From Syntrophomonadaceae bacterium (GTDB lineage: Bacteria > Bacillota_D > Dethiobacteria > DTU022 > PWGO01): a stretch of 15,508 nucleotides of DNA. The notes under the pieces were generated by a model that did no database searches, had not been told where the DNA came from, and worked only from the letters and a program-made list of their open reading frames with translations. This document shows, one piece after another, positions 8,901 to 15,508 of this stretch. Position numbers and translations under genes: made by a program. Position 1 is the stretch's first letter; every line of letters begins with the position of its first letter. Location: the NCBI GenBank assembly GCA_003554535.1, contig PWGT01000137.1, positions 1 through 15,508 of the forward strand, read 5' to 3'.

Positions 8901-9185
8901 ATATTCCAGAAAGCACTGGCTGAACGGGGTCCAGCGGAAAATGACCTCAAACCCTTCTGGATCTTTGAAACCCAAGAAGGGTATAAAATTGAAAGACACG
9001 CCCCCATCATGCCTTTTAGCAGGGATAGCGGACGCATCAACAACTTAAAAAAGAGCCTCACCCTCTACCGCCTGGTTTTGGGCCAACCCCGGCAGGAGGA
9101 GTTGCTGGAGTATTTAAAAAACCTTGTAAAGGAAGAGGATTTAAGTGAAGAAATATTAAATTATCGGATTGATCTTTCTCCTTAA
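5952..9185 (+). CDS. Large SNF2-like superfamily 2 helicase/translocase
   Basis: 1077 residues with both RecA-like domains. Domain 1 carries FQKRSVDYVFDRF (Q-motif-like region), Walker A DEVGLGKT at residues 46-53, motif II as DEFQ at 261-264 (in place of DEAH) and motif III SAT at 301-303. Domain 2 carries motif V TTSIGQEGLDF (914-924) and motif VI QREGRIHR (945-952) with YKGH after it. About 600 residues separate motifs III and V, far more than in a minimal helicase, and this insert has no motif I can name. The protein should use ATP to move along double-stranded DNA. In its operon it is the probable motor for the PLD-like and DUF6361 partners. The start ATG is 3 nt after the PLD stop, preceded by an AAGGAAAAGGA purine run. 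All core motifs are intact. This is the last gene before an A+T-rich spacer and an IS. Confidence 0.88.
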   Translation: MAEQDNPRLYNQVAPGLKDFQKRSVDYVFDRFYGNEDPTNRFLVADEVGLGKTMVARGIIARAIDHLWDKVERLDVVYICSNTDIARQNIRRLNITEEGFPLASRITMLPLKLQALNKNKVNFISFTPGTSFNLRSSTGIVKERQLLYNILKEAWRLGNTKGPINLFQCGASRDNWRSSLKNFKPHHLDGELKEKFMERLQQIPELREEFDDLAHRFRIYREHQKIPECDRRQRNDFIGKLRYELAVTCIHALKPDLIIMDEFQRFKYLLDDKNPIGELATELFNHHNVNEGVDTKILLLSATPYKMYTMHHEHETEEHYGDFLRTLEFLYDDEQELAGFAGSLKNYRDQLYRLHQPGSNGLLPVKEELQCRLKKVMIRTERLGVTADRNGMVQDCHQNYCRLDPEDISSFRFLDQLTSVLQTGDHLEFWKSAPYLLNFMEDYALKRKFEKMREESPSPLAELLNREKSSQVYNSNINKYEHLDPSNPRLRYLYENNLDQGWQLLWVPPALPYYQTQGVYASPEAASFTKALVFSSWRVVPKVIASLASYEAERRMITSFKSDTNYRNVHKEHVPLLRFSISEGRLTGMPALTLLYPSLTLSRRINIPELVAALGRGGLPPWEELFEQVKRRVELLLEEAVAAAGIEIDPTINPGGQADERWYYAALALMERHFYPDEIQDWIDAPSDYAFGQAVKITKEGEEDMFSAHVDRFFAFFQQPEKLGRRPEKLTDVLAKMALAAPAVVALRSLNQKLECAEASPQLLHAASRIAAGFRRLYNQPDSIALLRSLYKNQPYWEQALSYGMDGNLQAVMDEYVHILYEALGLMSQNPSIAVEQLRDEIYQALTIRTTTAEFEEIKPNSSQEDIEVHKGKLRCRYAMRFQEGKSEGDEEVTREDQVRRAFNSPFRPFILATTSIGQEGLDFHQYCRSIYHWNLPSNPVDLEQREGRIHRYKGHVIRQNIARHYGLPSIDLNGKVKDPWEAIFQKALAERGPAENDLKPFWIFETQEGYKIERHAPIMPFSRDSGRINNLKKSLTLYRLVLGQPRQEELLEYLKNLVKEEDLSEEILNYRIDLSP

Positions 9186-9488
9186 AATCAAAAGAGATTG
9201 TGAGAAACAATAATTTGGCGTAATTTAAAATCTAAAAACACAATAAAATATAAGCATATATAAGCAAGACGATGAGATTTCACACATAAATTTTTACGAT
9301 TGCTTATGTTATTATTACTTGATTAATATTAAAAAGAGATGTTTTTGCATAAACCTATGAATTATACTTAAAAAAAGCCAATGAAGTGGATCTGAACAAC
9401 AGAAACAACTTTCTTAAATCTTTTTCAAAATTTAGTTTATAAGTAGTAGATGTATTCAAAGTTTTTAAAATACTTAAATTAATTAGGG
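9186..9488. other. A+T-rich spacer between the helicase gene and the IS
   Basis: 303 nt with no credible gene. It contains a direct repeat TATAAGCA (9249-9256 and 9259-9266) and an 8-bp inverted repeat ATAAGCAA/TTGCTTAT (9260-9267 with 9300-9307). No strong GC stem with a T run is present, so the helicase operon terminator was not identified. The left end of the IS probably lies in this spacer or just inside the transposase 3' end, but I could not place it. Confidence 0.5.
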
Positions 9489-10942
9489 TTAACTGAAAAC
9501 CCGTAATTTACTTGTAAGAACCCTAAATTTATTATTGGGACTTACATATCGTTCTTTGAAAAGAGAAAAAATGTCTCGCAAAAAAAGGTTAAAATGAATA
9601 TGGAGATAGTGCTCCAAATTCATTACCAGGAATTGTAATGCTATTTCTGTTTCACTTGTTTCTCGGAGACGGGCCATTATTTTTCCTAGACCATATCGTC
9701 GCTTGCCTTCTCCGAACTTACCTTCAATAGCATTGCGTTCTTTTGCATCCTTTTTCCCTTGCTTTTTTTCAGTAGCAAGGATGTCTTGGTTCTTACGGCC
9801 AAGTTTGGAACCACTTATCCGGATCCCTTTTTCTTTACAGTAATTGATGTTGCCACGGGTTCTGTATATGTCGTCGACTATGACTGCTTCTGGATAATAG
9901 CCATAGCGTTTTTTGTATGTTTCGACCGATTCTATAAGGGTAGTACCTTCGTTGAAGTTATCCCATCGCAAAATGTCCAAAACGACAAATCCGTTAACCA
10001 TGCTGGCACCAATCTTGGCACCAAATTCTGTGGCAGCATTAGCTTTGCCACGTACTATAGGATTTATATGTGGCTGGCTGATACCGACGATTCGGTTTTC
10101 TATCTTATTTACTTGGTGGTCATACATGTATTTTTGTTGATGGTAGAGTTCTCTGATTACTTCTAATTCTTCCTGCTGCTTCCGGGACAAGGGATTATTT
10201 TTAGTTGCCAGCAGAAGTAATGTTATATTTTTTAAATTGCGGTTCAGGTAACCCAGCTGCTTTTTAATGGCTTTTCTGATTTTCTTTTTTGAGGGTTTCC
10301 TTTGTTTAGAAATTGCCAGGTAATCCTTCCTGGCTTTAACCCGGTAGGTCCTAGGTTTCTTAACATCACTTTCCATATCTTTGTAGAGAGTATCTATTAT
10401 CTGTTCGGTTTTCTCCCGGGCTTCGTTAAGCAAAGATATATCTGTAGGATAACGAATGTCTGCCGGAGCACAAGTGGCATCTAAGAGAAGATTGCCTTTT
10501 TTGGGGATATCATCATCTCCCGAGGACGGTGGGTCATCATCTTTGTTTTGTTCCTGACAGATTAATTCGTTAATTTCATTGATTATGTCCGGTCCCAGTC
10601 TTTTCCGGAAGTAGGTCATTAATGATGGATCAAAAGGAGCTTCTGTTTGAAACTCTTTTAATCCGATAAAAATTGTAAATACGGATTCTCTTTAATTTGT
10701 TCTACGGTTTCTTCATCGGTAAAGTTGCAACGTTCTTTGATTATTAAGGAGCCTACGGCCATACGAGCAGGTTTGGCCACATTACCAGTATTGGAGGGGA
10801 AAAGTGATGCATACCTGGTTTCAATTTGATCCCAAGGAATATTGCCAGCAAGCTTAACCCAACGATTGTCGGCAGAAAGATTACCTTCAAAGGGTAATAT
10901 AAAATCAACAAGTGTGAATTGGCTTTTAGGTTTGCGATACAT
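9489..10942 (-). pseudogene. IS5-family DDE transposase, split by a frame change
   Basis: The first frame (10658-10942, 94 codons) starts at ATG 10942 behind AAAAGGAG (10949-10956). It encodes the N-terminal InsH-like part, ending ENPYLQFLSD then TAA. The homologous chain continues in another frame, reading IGLKEFQTEAPFDPSLMTYF from about 10667 downward, and runs to the TAA at 9489. The usual family sequence ENPYLQ-F-IGL would be restored by one extra T in the T5 run (A5 at 10668-10672 on the + strand), so a 1-nt deletion is the simplest explanation. A -1 ribosomal shift at the same spot would also give QFLIGLKEF. The catalytic DDE candidates are all in the second frame: D in LLDATCAPADIRYP, D in VIVDDIYRTRGN, and E in NAIEGKFGEGKRRYGLG. 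Apart from the break, the protein looks full length and recent. Confidence 0.8.
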
Positions 10943-10957
10943 TTTTTTCTCCTTTTA

Positions 10958-10998
10958 AGTGCAATGTTTTTTTAGGTAAACCTTTGTTTTCTTGCACT
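10958..10998. repeat. Inverted repeat AGTGCAA...TTGCACT upstream of the transposase
   Basis: 7-bp arms at 10958-10964 and 10992-10998 flank a 27-nt loop that itself holds AGGT-AA-ACCT. On the transposase (minus) strand the second arm ends 1 nt before the AAAAGGAG ribosome binding site, and the first arm abuts the -10 box. It could be a regulatory site limiting transposase expression. Function is inferred. Confidence 0.35.
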
Positions 10999-11007
10999 AT
11001 TATACCA
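10999..11007 (-). promoter_or_regulatory. Extended -10 promoter of the IS transposase
   Basis: On the minus strand this reads TGGTATAAT, a TGn extension plus a perfect TATAAT. No good -35 hexamer lies 16-18 nt upstream, which an extended -10 promoter does not strictly need. It sits 57 nt upstream of the transposase ATG. Confidence 0.5.
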
Positions 11008-11214
11008 TAAAAATGGCTGCTATGCCTGATATATAAGGGAATTTTAGTTGGTCAGTAAAACTTAATTATGGGCAAAACCATATTTAGGATGGCTTTAGTT
11101 ATACTAAGAAAATAAACCGGAAAGTGGGTTTCTTTTTGCTTATTTGGGGTAACCTCATCTCTTCCAAATATTTTGTATGGAGGTAATAAAAAAGTTAATA
11201 AAGGAGTTATTTTA

Positions 11215-12252
11215 ATGTCAAAATGTAAACAAAGTAAAGATAACAATTTGTTCAAACATGCCGATAAAGAGTTAGCAATAGATGCGTTTTTGTGTTGGTT
11301 AATCCAAGAAGCAGAAGAAAATAATAAGTTAGATGGCTTTAGAGAAAAGTTTGTAAGACATTTGTTGCAGATAAATAATGATCAAGTTGAAACAGTAAAA
11401 GGAATAGAAGCTAAAAAGCAAAAAGACAATATAGACTTGATATTTACTATAAAGAAAAATGAAGGTAAAGAAAAAGTGATATTTGAAAATAAATTGCAGG
11501 GGGCAGCTAGTAGTGAACAATTAAAAAAATACAAAAATGAATATGATAACGCAATTAAGTATGTGTTTCTAAAATTAGGATTTATTCATAAAAAAGATAG
11601 AGAAGTTGCAGAAAAAAATGGTTATATTGTTAAAGATGCTTATTTGCTACATGAGTTCCTTGAACAATTTGAAACTGCCCATCCTTTTATAAAGGAGTTT
11701 AACAATTATCTTACAGATTGTTTTATTAAACCTCAGAATATGATGGAAGATTATTTTAAAAAGAACAAGATATGTTATTTAGCAGAGGGGGCGTTTCAAC
11801 AATATGTAATGGAGAAAATTTATGAGCAATTGATAAAAGACGGGTTCGAAGAGAATGATTTAAAATTTAAAGTAGGAGCTAATAACAGTGGTAGCCCTTG
11901 GACACAGTTGGATTTTAGCATGAAAGAAAATGTATATGGTGAAGGCTTGCATGAATTTCTTTTTTACAGAATAGATAAACGTTCAAATATGTATTATTTG
12001 AGAGTATGCCTTTATTCAAAACAAAGTGAGGAAGAGAAAAAGCGAAAGGAGAAAAGAAGGGATTATCTCCGTGAAAAAGGTCAAGATATTAAGTTTTCGA
12101 ATATAAAACCTGGAAAAGTTCATAATAATGCTAAGTATGAAATGGAAATTATAATATTCTTTTTCAATAATAACAATACATTAGAAAAAGTTGTTGATGA
12201 ATCTGCTCGAATCGCAAGAGAGTTAAAAAAAGTTCATCAAGATTTACCTTAA
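11215..12252 (+). CDS. PD-(D/E)XK nuclease family protein (PDDEXK_4-like)
   Basis: 345 residues from the ATG at 11215, chosen because AAGGAG (11201-11206) lies 8 nt upstream; an in-frame TTG at 11173 has no such site. The N-terminus carries IDAFLCWLIQEAEENN, typical of PDDEXK_4-type proteins. The nuclease core shows D74 in NIDLIFTI and E91-N-K93 in VIFENKLQ, the standard D...ExK arrangement, so catalytic residues look present. The C-terminal half begins AEGAFQQYVMEKIYEQL and ends in a charged Lys/Glu-rich stretch (residues 262-285). Members of this family are common in defence islands; targets are generally unknown. It is a single-gene unit between the IS and a 309-nt spacer. Codon use is strongly A+T-biased, like the two nuclease genes downstream. 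Confidence 0.75.
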   Translation: MSKCKQSKDNNLFKHADKELAIDAFLCWLIQEAEENNKLDGFREKFVRHLLQINNDQVETVKGIEAKKQKDNIDLIFTIKKNEGKEKVIFENKLQGAASSEQLKKYKNEYDNAIKYVFLKLGFIHKKDREVAEKNGYIVKDAYLLHEFLEQFETAHPFIKEFNNYLTDCFIKPQNMMEDYFKKNKICYLAEGAFQQYVMEKIYEQLIKDGFEENDLKFKVGANNSGSPWTQLDFSMKENVYGEGLHEFLFYRIDKRSNMYYLRVCLYSKQSEEEKKRKEKRRDYLREKGQDIKFSNIKPGKVHNNAKYEMEIIIFFFNNNNTLEKVVDESARIARELKKVHQDLP

Positions 12253-12561
12253 AGAACAACAACAAGTTTTTGCAAAAAAATAGGCGGTAAAGTTTGTTTG
12301 AGAGGTCAGTGGTTGAAAAAAATAGTTTATTTTGTTCTGCGAATCTATGTAACTGAAAGAATTGATAGGTGTCCTTATAAAGCTATGCTATAAGAAGTTT
12401 TTCATAACTCAATTCAACAGAATCTATAGGTTATGACAGTACTTGTCAGGGTAATTTATTTTTGAGAATATTTACAGTATTTAGCGGTAAGAAAAAACAG
12501 GAAAAAGGGAGCTACTGTAGAAATTTAAACTAAAAGATAAATTAAGAGATTTGGGGTATTT
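12253..12561. other. A+T-rich spacer and leader before the nuclease pair
   Basis: 309 nt with no credible gene. It contains an imperfect hairpin CTTATA/TATAAG (12374-12394) and the TGACA-N5-TGTCA palindrome (12434-12448). A GGGGT element sits about 5 nt before the ATG at 12562. A weak promoter may overlap the palindrome: ATGACA followed after 18 nt by TATTTT, or TTGTCA followed after 18 nt by AATATT. Neither is strong. Confidence 0.45.
12434..12448. promoter_or_regulatory. Operator-like palindrome TGACA-N5-TGTCA (copy 2)
   Basis: TGACAGTACTTGTCA has perfect 5-bp arms around GTACT and ends 113 nt before the start of the 12562 gene. It has the same arms and spacing as the site at 2595-2609. 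It overlaps possible -35 hexamers, which would suit repression. The binding protein is not encoded in the window. Confidence 0.45.
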
Positions 12562-13662
12562 ATGAACAAAGAGAAACTTAGAGAGCATATTGAAAGCTAT
12601 AAAAAAGAAAAATCTCCCGGTAGCATTCAATTTGAGGAAGAGTTTCAAGAAAGAAAAGAGCGCGTAGCGTATTATCAAAAATATACTCCTGATAGGTTAA
12701 AAGAGTTATCAGAAGAAGAATTTGCAGAGTACATTTCTCATCTATGGGCGATGCTCATGTGGGGAAATAAGCAGTATGTTATAGATAAGCTTATTACCCA
12801 AAATGGTTTTCAGCAAATAAAAGATTCCCTGGTGGATTTATTATGGGGCGAGGCAGATATAGAACAGCGATGGGATAGTTTTAGAGCAAATATTAAAGGT
12901 ATGGGGCCTGCTATGATGAGTGAACTTCTCTGCATGACTCATCCGAAGAAGTATATGGTATGGAATCGCCGGGCACTTGCCGGCCTCAAATATCTGGAAG
13001 TAAAAGATTTACCTTATTATGATTATCAATGTAAAGGTAAGAAATATAAGCAATTATGCGATGTAGCCGGTGAAATATGCGAAGAACTCAAGGCAGCCGG
13101 ATATGAAGATGCCGACTACTTGCTGGTTGATTACTTCATTTGGGATGAACTTCAGGTAGAACCCGTGCTTGACAATATTAATAAGAAAACTACTACAGGA
13201 AGTAAAGAAGAAAAAGTTTTACCCGAAAGCGAGGAAGAAAAAAGTTTTATCCATGACGAAGTCAGAGATAAGCTATACGATATAGGAAACTGGCTGGGTT
13301 TTAATACTTATACCGAGGTGAAGGTTGCGGAAGGTGCTCGGGTAGATACTGTCTGGGAAGCCCAGATTGGGAACATGGGTAGGGTTATTTATGTGTTTGA
13401 AGTCCAGACAAGCGGAAGCATAGATAGTCTATTGCTCAATTTGCTTAAGTCTTTGAATAATCCTGCCGTTCAGGGTGTAGTAGCTGTTTCGGACGTAAAC
13501 CAACTTGAAAAAATAAAAAAGCAGGTAGAAAGCATTCAGGGACTGAGCGGGAAATTGAAAACCTGGGACTTTCAGGAGGTTCTGGAAGTCCATAAGGCGC
13601 TGGAAAGTGTCAACGAGGCGATTAATAAGCTGGATTTAGTGCCGCAAGGCTTTTATAAATAA
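12562..13662 (+). CDS. HhH-like segment fused to a PD-(D/E)XK-type (E-x-Q) nuclease domain
   Basis: 366 residues, not matched to any gene I can name. The N-terminal half has AEYISHLWAMLMWGNK, then IKGMGPAMMSELL (111-123) followed by HPKKYMVWNRRAL. This pattern resembles a helix-hairpin-helix DNA-contact segment. A Lys/Glu-rich linker (about 208-230) leads to the C-terminal domain, which shows a PD-(D/E)XK-like core: EVKVAEGARVDTVW with D262, then IYVFEVQTSG with E280-V-Q282. Gln replaces the usual Lys; the E-x-Q variant is known in active enzymes such as BglII, so activity remains possible. A helical stretch rich in leucine (SLLLNLLKSL) follows. The next gene starts 24 nt downstream, so the two form an operon. 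A restriction-like DNA-targeting protein is my inference. Confidence 0.65.
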   Translation: MNKEKLREHIESYKKEKSPGSIQFEEEFQERKERVAYYQKYTPDRLKELSEEEFAEYISHLWAMLMWGNKQYVIDKLITQNGFQQIKDSLVDLLWGEADIEQRWDSFRANIKGMGPAMMSELLCMTHPKKYMVWNRRALAGLKYLEVKDLPYYDYQCKGKKYKQLCDVAGEICEELKAAGYEDADYLLVDYFIWDELQVEPVLDNINKKTTTGSKEEKVLPESEEEKSFIHDEVRDKLYDIGNWLGFNTYTEVKVAEGARVDTVWEAQIGNMGRVIYVFEVQTSGSIDSLLLNLLKSLNNPAVQGVVAVSDVNQLEKIKKQVESIQGLSGKLKTWDFQEVLEVHKALESVNEAINKLDLVPQGFYK

Positions 13663-13686
13663 TATTGGATTAAAAGGAAAAAAACT

Positions 13687-15039
13687 ATGGAAAATGAAAG
13701 TGTTTATACTTCTTTGCTTGAAAGGACTAAAGGAATAATAGAAAAGCATTCTGAGGAAATAAGGAAGAATCAATTTAATTTATTTTCTATATTGAGAAAA
13801 GAACATGACGAAGTTAATTTGCATTCGAGATTTATCTACGAAATTTTAAATCCACAAGCTTCTCACAATCAAGGGAATTTATTTCTAAACCTGTTCTTAG
13901 GAATGATTGAGGAAAAGATAAGAAATATTTTTGAGGAGGAAGTAAAACTTCAGGGTGAAGAAGGAAAAATATTTATAAACAGAGAGCATTCATTTGAAGA
14001 GGGGCGTTTTGATTTACTTTGTAAATTAGGGGAAAATAACGCGTTGTTGATTGAGAATAAAATATACGAAGAAGTGGGCGAGGGGCAACTTCAAAAGTAT
14101 TTAGATCATTTGCAACATGAAGGTTATGAAAAATACTACATTGTGCTTTTAACCCTTGATGATGAAACGGGAGAGGAAGGAATAGGTAATATTCCAAATT
14201 TGATTAATATTACCTATAAAGAAGATATTAAGAAGTGGATTGGCGATTGTATTAAAGAAGTGGCTTTAACTCCGATGTTGCGGGAAACTTTAAATATGTA
14301 TAGAAACCTTGTTTTAAAGCTTACTGGACAATCTTATTCAAGGGAGATGATAAGAGATATGATAAATTTAATTACAAGTAATAGTGAAAATTTTAGAAAT
14401 GCAATGGAAATTGAGCGGAATGTAAAAGAAGCTGTAAAAGAAATTCAGAAATGGTTTTGGGAACTTATGCAACAGGAATTAAAAGAAACCTTAAATAAAT
14501 ATCAATATGAACGAAAGAAATTATTTAATCATTGGTGGAATAATGAACGTGTTGACAATTATGATGGAAGGTATAGCAAAAATAAGTATTACGGCATCAT
14601 AATACCAATATATGAGGTAAATAATCACATAATCACTTATGAAATTTCTATAGATCACCGTATTTATTATTCTTTATGTATGTATAAGAAAGAAACTGAC
14701 GGAGCAAAACAAATAAATTTAAATTCTGATGAAGAATTATCCAAAGCTGGAGAAATAGGTGAATGGTATAAAAAATTTCTTAGTGAATATAGTAATGAAA
14801 TTAGAAAAGATGATTGGGATAAGTGGAGTTCATCTTATTGGAGATATCCAACCCCAAAAAAGCAAACTAAATATCTGAATTTTCACTCTTACCACAATGA
14901 TGAGGCAGAGAAGGAAGAAATTGTTAAGTTATCTGAAGAGGAAAATAGAAAGAAATTAGCAGAAGATATGGCAAAAGATATTGTTGATGAAATAAGTTTT
15001 ATAAAAGAAAAATTAGAATCAGGAATTAAAGTAAATTAA
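13687..15039 (+). CDS. PD-(D/E)XK nuclease family protein (PDDEXK_4-like)
   Basis: 450 residues starting at ATG with AAAGGA about 8 nt upstream. The N-terminal pattern HSRFIYEILNPQASHNQG (46-63) with a hydrophobic FLNLFLGMI helix is characteristic of the PDDEXK_4-type family. The core has D109 in GRFDLLCKL and E123-N-K125 in LLIENKIYE, followed by the conserved GQLQKYLDHL helix, so all expected catalytic residues are present. The second half is rich in aromatic and charged residues (WFWELMQQELKET, HWWNNERVDNYDGRYSKNKYYG) and may form the target-recognition or effector part; I cannot name it. It lies 24 nt after the HhH-nuclease gene in the same direction. It shares a family with the 11215 product but differs in length and C-terminus, so it is not a recent duplicate. 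Confidence 0.75.
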   Translation: MENESVYTSLLERTKGIIEKHSEEIRKNQFNLFSILRKEHDEVNLHSRFIYEILNPQASHNQGNLFLNLFLGMIEEKIRNIFEEEVKLQGEEGKIFINREHSFEEGRFDLLCKLGENNALLIENKIYEEVGEGQLQKYLDHLQHEGYEKYYIVLLTLDDETGEEGIGNIPNLINITYKEDIKKWIGDCIKEVALTPMLRETLNMYRNLVLKLTGQSYSREMIRDMINLITSNSENFRNAMEIERNVKEAVKEIQKWFWELMQQELKETLNKYQYERKKLFNHWWNNERVDNYDGRYSKNKYYGIIIPIYEVNNHIITYEISIDHRIYYSLCMYKKETDGAKQINLNSDEELSKAGEIGEWYKKFLSEYSNEIRKDDWDKWSSSYWRYPTPKKQTKYLNFHSYHNDEAEKEEIVKLSEEENRKKLAEDMAKDIVDEISFIKEKLESGIKVN

Positions 15040-15278
15040 ACTTTAACAACAACTTGAGCTTTTTGTACTTCCTTGTAACTGGTGTGCCTTATAATGGTTA
15101 TATCTGGCAAGAAAGAAAAATTTGAATTACACGGATTTACCTTAATGTATAGAGTAGCTATTTTTTTATCAAGATGTGGCGATGCCATTGTGTAAGTTCT
15201 TTTAAATGCTGGCTTAAAAGTTTCAAGGCATGAAATCATTTTATGGATATACTTCTTAAGATCTACAGGAGGTTTAAA

Positions 15279-15508
15279 ATGGGCAACAGCTATGGAATTA
15301 GTTGCAGAGAGTGTTATTATAGTAAAAATTTCAGGATAGGGATTGGAATGATGTACAGCCCCAACAATCTTAAAGATTTTGATTCAAAATTTGCTCTACT
15401 TCCCAGTCTCATTCGTTCAAAAAAGACCCTGGAACACATTAAAATGTTGCTTAAGGAAGAAAATGCGGAAATTGCAGATGACTATGGCCATGAAATTTAC
15501 CGCTGTCA
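15279..15508 (+). CDS. Small putative zinc-ribbon protein, 3' end missing
   Basis: 76 codons are visible from an ATG with a textbook AGGAGG (15267-15272) 6 nt upstream; the frame is open to the right edge. The protein begins MGNSYGISCREC, giving C9-x2-C12, and the last visible codons read DDYGHEIYRC with Cys76, probably the first half of a second CxxC beyond the edge. Two Cys pairs around a short helical middle (SLIRSKKTLEHIKMLLKEE) fit a small zinc-ribbon protein of a type I have seen annotated as hypothetical. Its role is unknown. The strong ribosome binding site and 239-nt spacer suggest its own transcription unit. Confidence 0.65.
   Translation, partial: MGNSYGISCRECYYSKNFRIGIGMMYSPNNLKDFDSKFALLPSLIRSKKTLEHIKMLLKEENAEIADDYGHEIYRC

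Larger units (their letters stand above)
9489..11007 (-). mobile_element. IS5-family insertion sequence (ends not resolved)
   Basis: The minimum extent covers the transposase reading frames and their promoter. The transposase type, with an N-terminal InsH-like (DUF772-like) segment and a C-terminal DDE domain, is that of the IS5 family. I compared the left and right flanks for terminal inverted repeats and target duplications and found no match I would defend, so the true ends may lie up to ~200 nt outside on either side. The element separates two defence clusters and is the only gene unit on the minus strand. Confidence 0.7.

Noticed and set aside
8445..8999. 184-codon minus-strand frame opposite the helicase C-terminus
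   Set aside because: It covers motifs V and VI of the helicase on the other strand and has no start signal; it is a by-product of G+C-richer codons.
9260..9307. Inverted repeat ATAAGCAA/TTGCTTAT as helicase terminator
   Set aside because: The 32-nt loop, A+T-rich 8-bp stem and lack of a following T run do not fit an intrinsic terminator.
9759..10166. 135-codon + strand frame inside the transposase
   Set aside because: It lies entirely opposite the transposase catalytic domain, whose conserved residues explain the open frame; it is a shadow.
9364..11106. Possible IS terminal repeats (TATACTTA...AAGCC at left, GGCTTTAGTTATAC at right)
   Set aside because: Matching needs a 4-nt gap in low-complexity sequence and no flanking duplication was seen, so the IS ends cannot be set this way.
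15036..15239. Minus-strand 67-codon reading frame after the last nuclease gene
   Set aside because: No ribosome binding site before its ATG or the internal ATG, no recognisable family, and it fills the spacer before the well-marked + strand gene at 15279.
1..15508. CRISPR arrays, tRNA or rRNA genes
   Set aside because: No regularly spaced direct repeats of 25-40 nt, and no tRNA- or rRNA-like sequence was recognised in the non-coding stretches.

Overview
This window is a bacterial defence-island segment. The repeated AGGAGG-type ribosome binding sites, the TTG/GTG/ATG start mix, the A+T-rich spacers and the IS5-type transposase suggest a Gram-positive, Clostridia-like (Bacillota) host. That placement is an inference, since no housekeeping or rRNA gene is present. 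All genes except the insertion sequence read on the + strand.

Layout. (1) Positions 1-2446: a type IV restriction pair. The mcrB-like AAA+ gene runs in from the left edge and carries an EVE/YTH-like modified-base-binding region, then the NTPase. It overlaps mcrC, which carries a PD-(D/E)XK nuclease. (2) Positions 2447-2696: a non-coding leader with three compact inverted repeats. (3) Positions 2697-9185: a tight three-gene operon encoding a DUF6361 protein, a phospholipase D-like protein with two HxK motifs, and a 1077-residue SNF2-like helicase. The gaps are 6 and 3 nt. This looks like a helicase plus PLD antiphage system, possibly Azaca-like (ZacABC), although that name is from memory and unchecked. 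(4) Positions 9186-9488: A+T-rich spacer. (5) Positions 9489-11007, minus strand: an IS5-family element whose transposase is split by a frame change at an A5/T5 run. (6) Positions 11215-12252: a lone PD-(D/E)XK nuclease-like gene. (7) Positions 12253-12561: spacer with an operator-like inverted repeat. (8) Positions 12562-15039: a two-gene unit. The first protein joins a helix-hairpin-helix-like segment to a PD-(D/E)XK fold with an E-x-Q variant; the second is a PD-(D/E)XK (PDDEXK_4-like) protein. I recognise no named system here, so this is the best candidate for something undescribed. (9) Position 15279 to the end: the start of a small CxxC protein, probably a zinc ribbon, running off the edge.

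How the parts may work together. McrBC would cut DNA carrying modified bases. The DUF6361-PLD-helicase operon would sense or process foreign DNA by translocation and phosphodiesterase action. The nuclease cluster would add further nucleases. The 15-bp palindrome TGACA-N5-TGTCA occurs about 90 nt before the DUF6361 gene and again about 115 nt before the 12562 gene, and I found it nowhere else in the window. This hints that one regulator could control both units. By eye, the helicase operon is clearly richer in G+C than mcrBC, the IS flanks and the nuclease cluster, so the island looks assembled from several sources.
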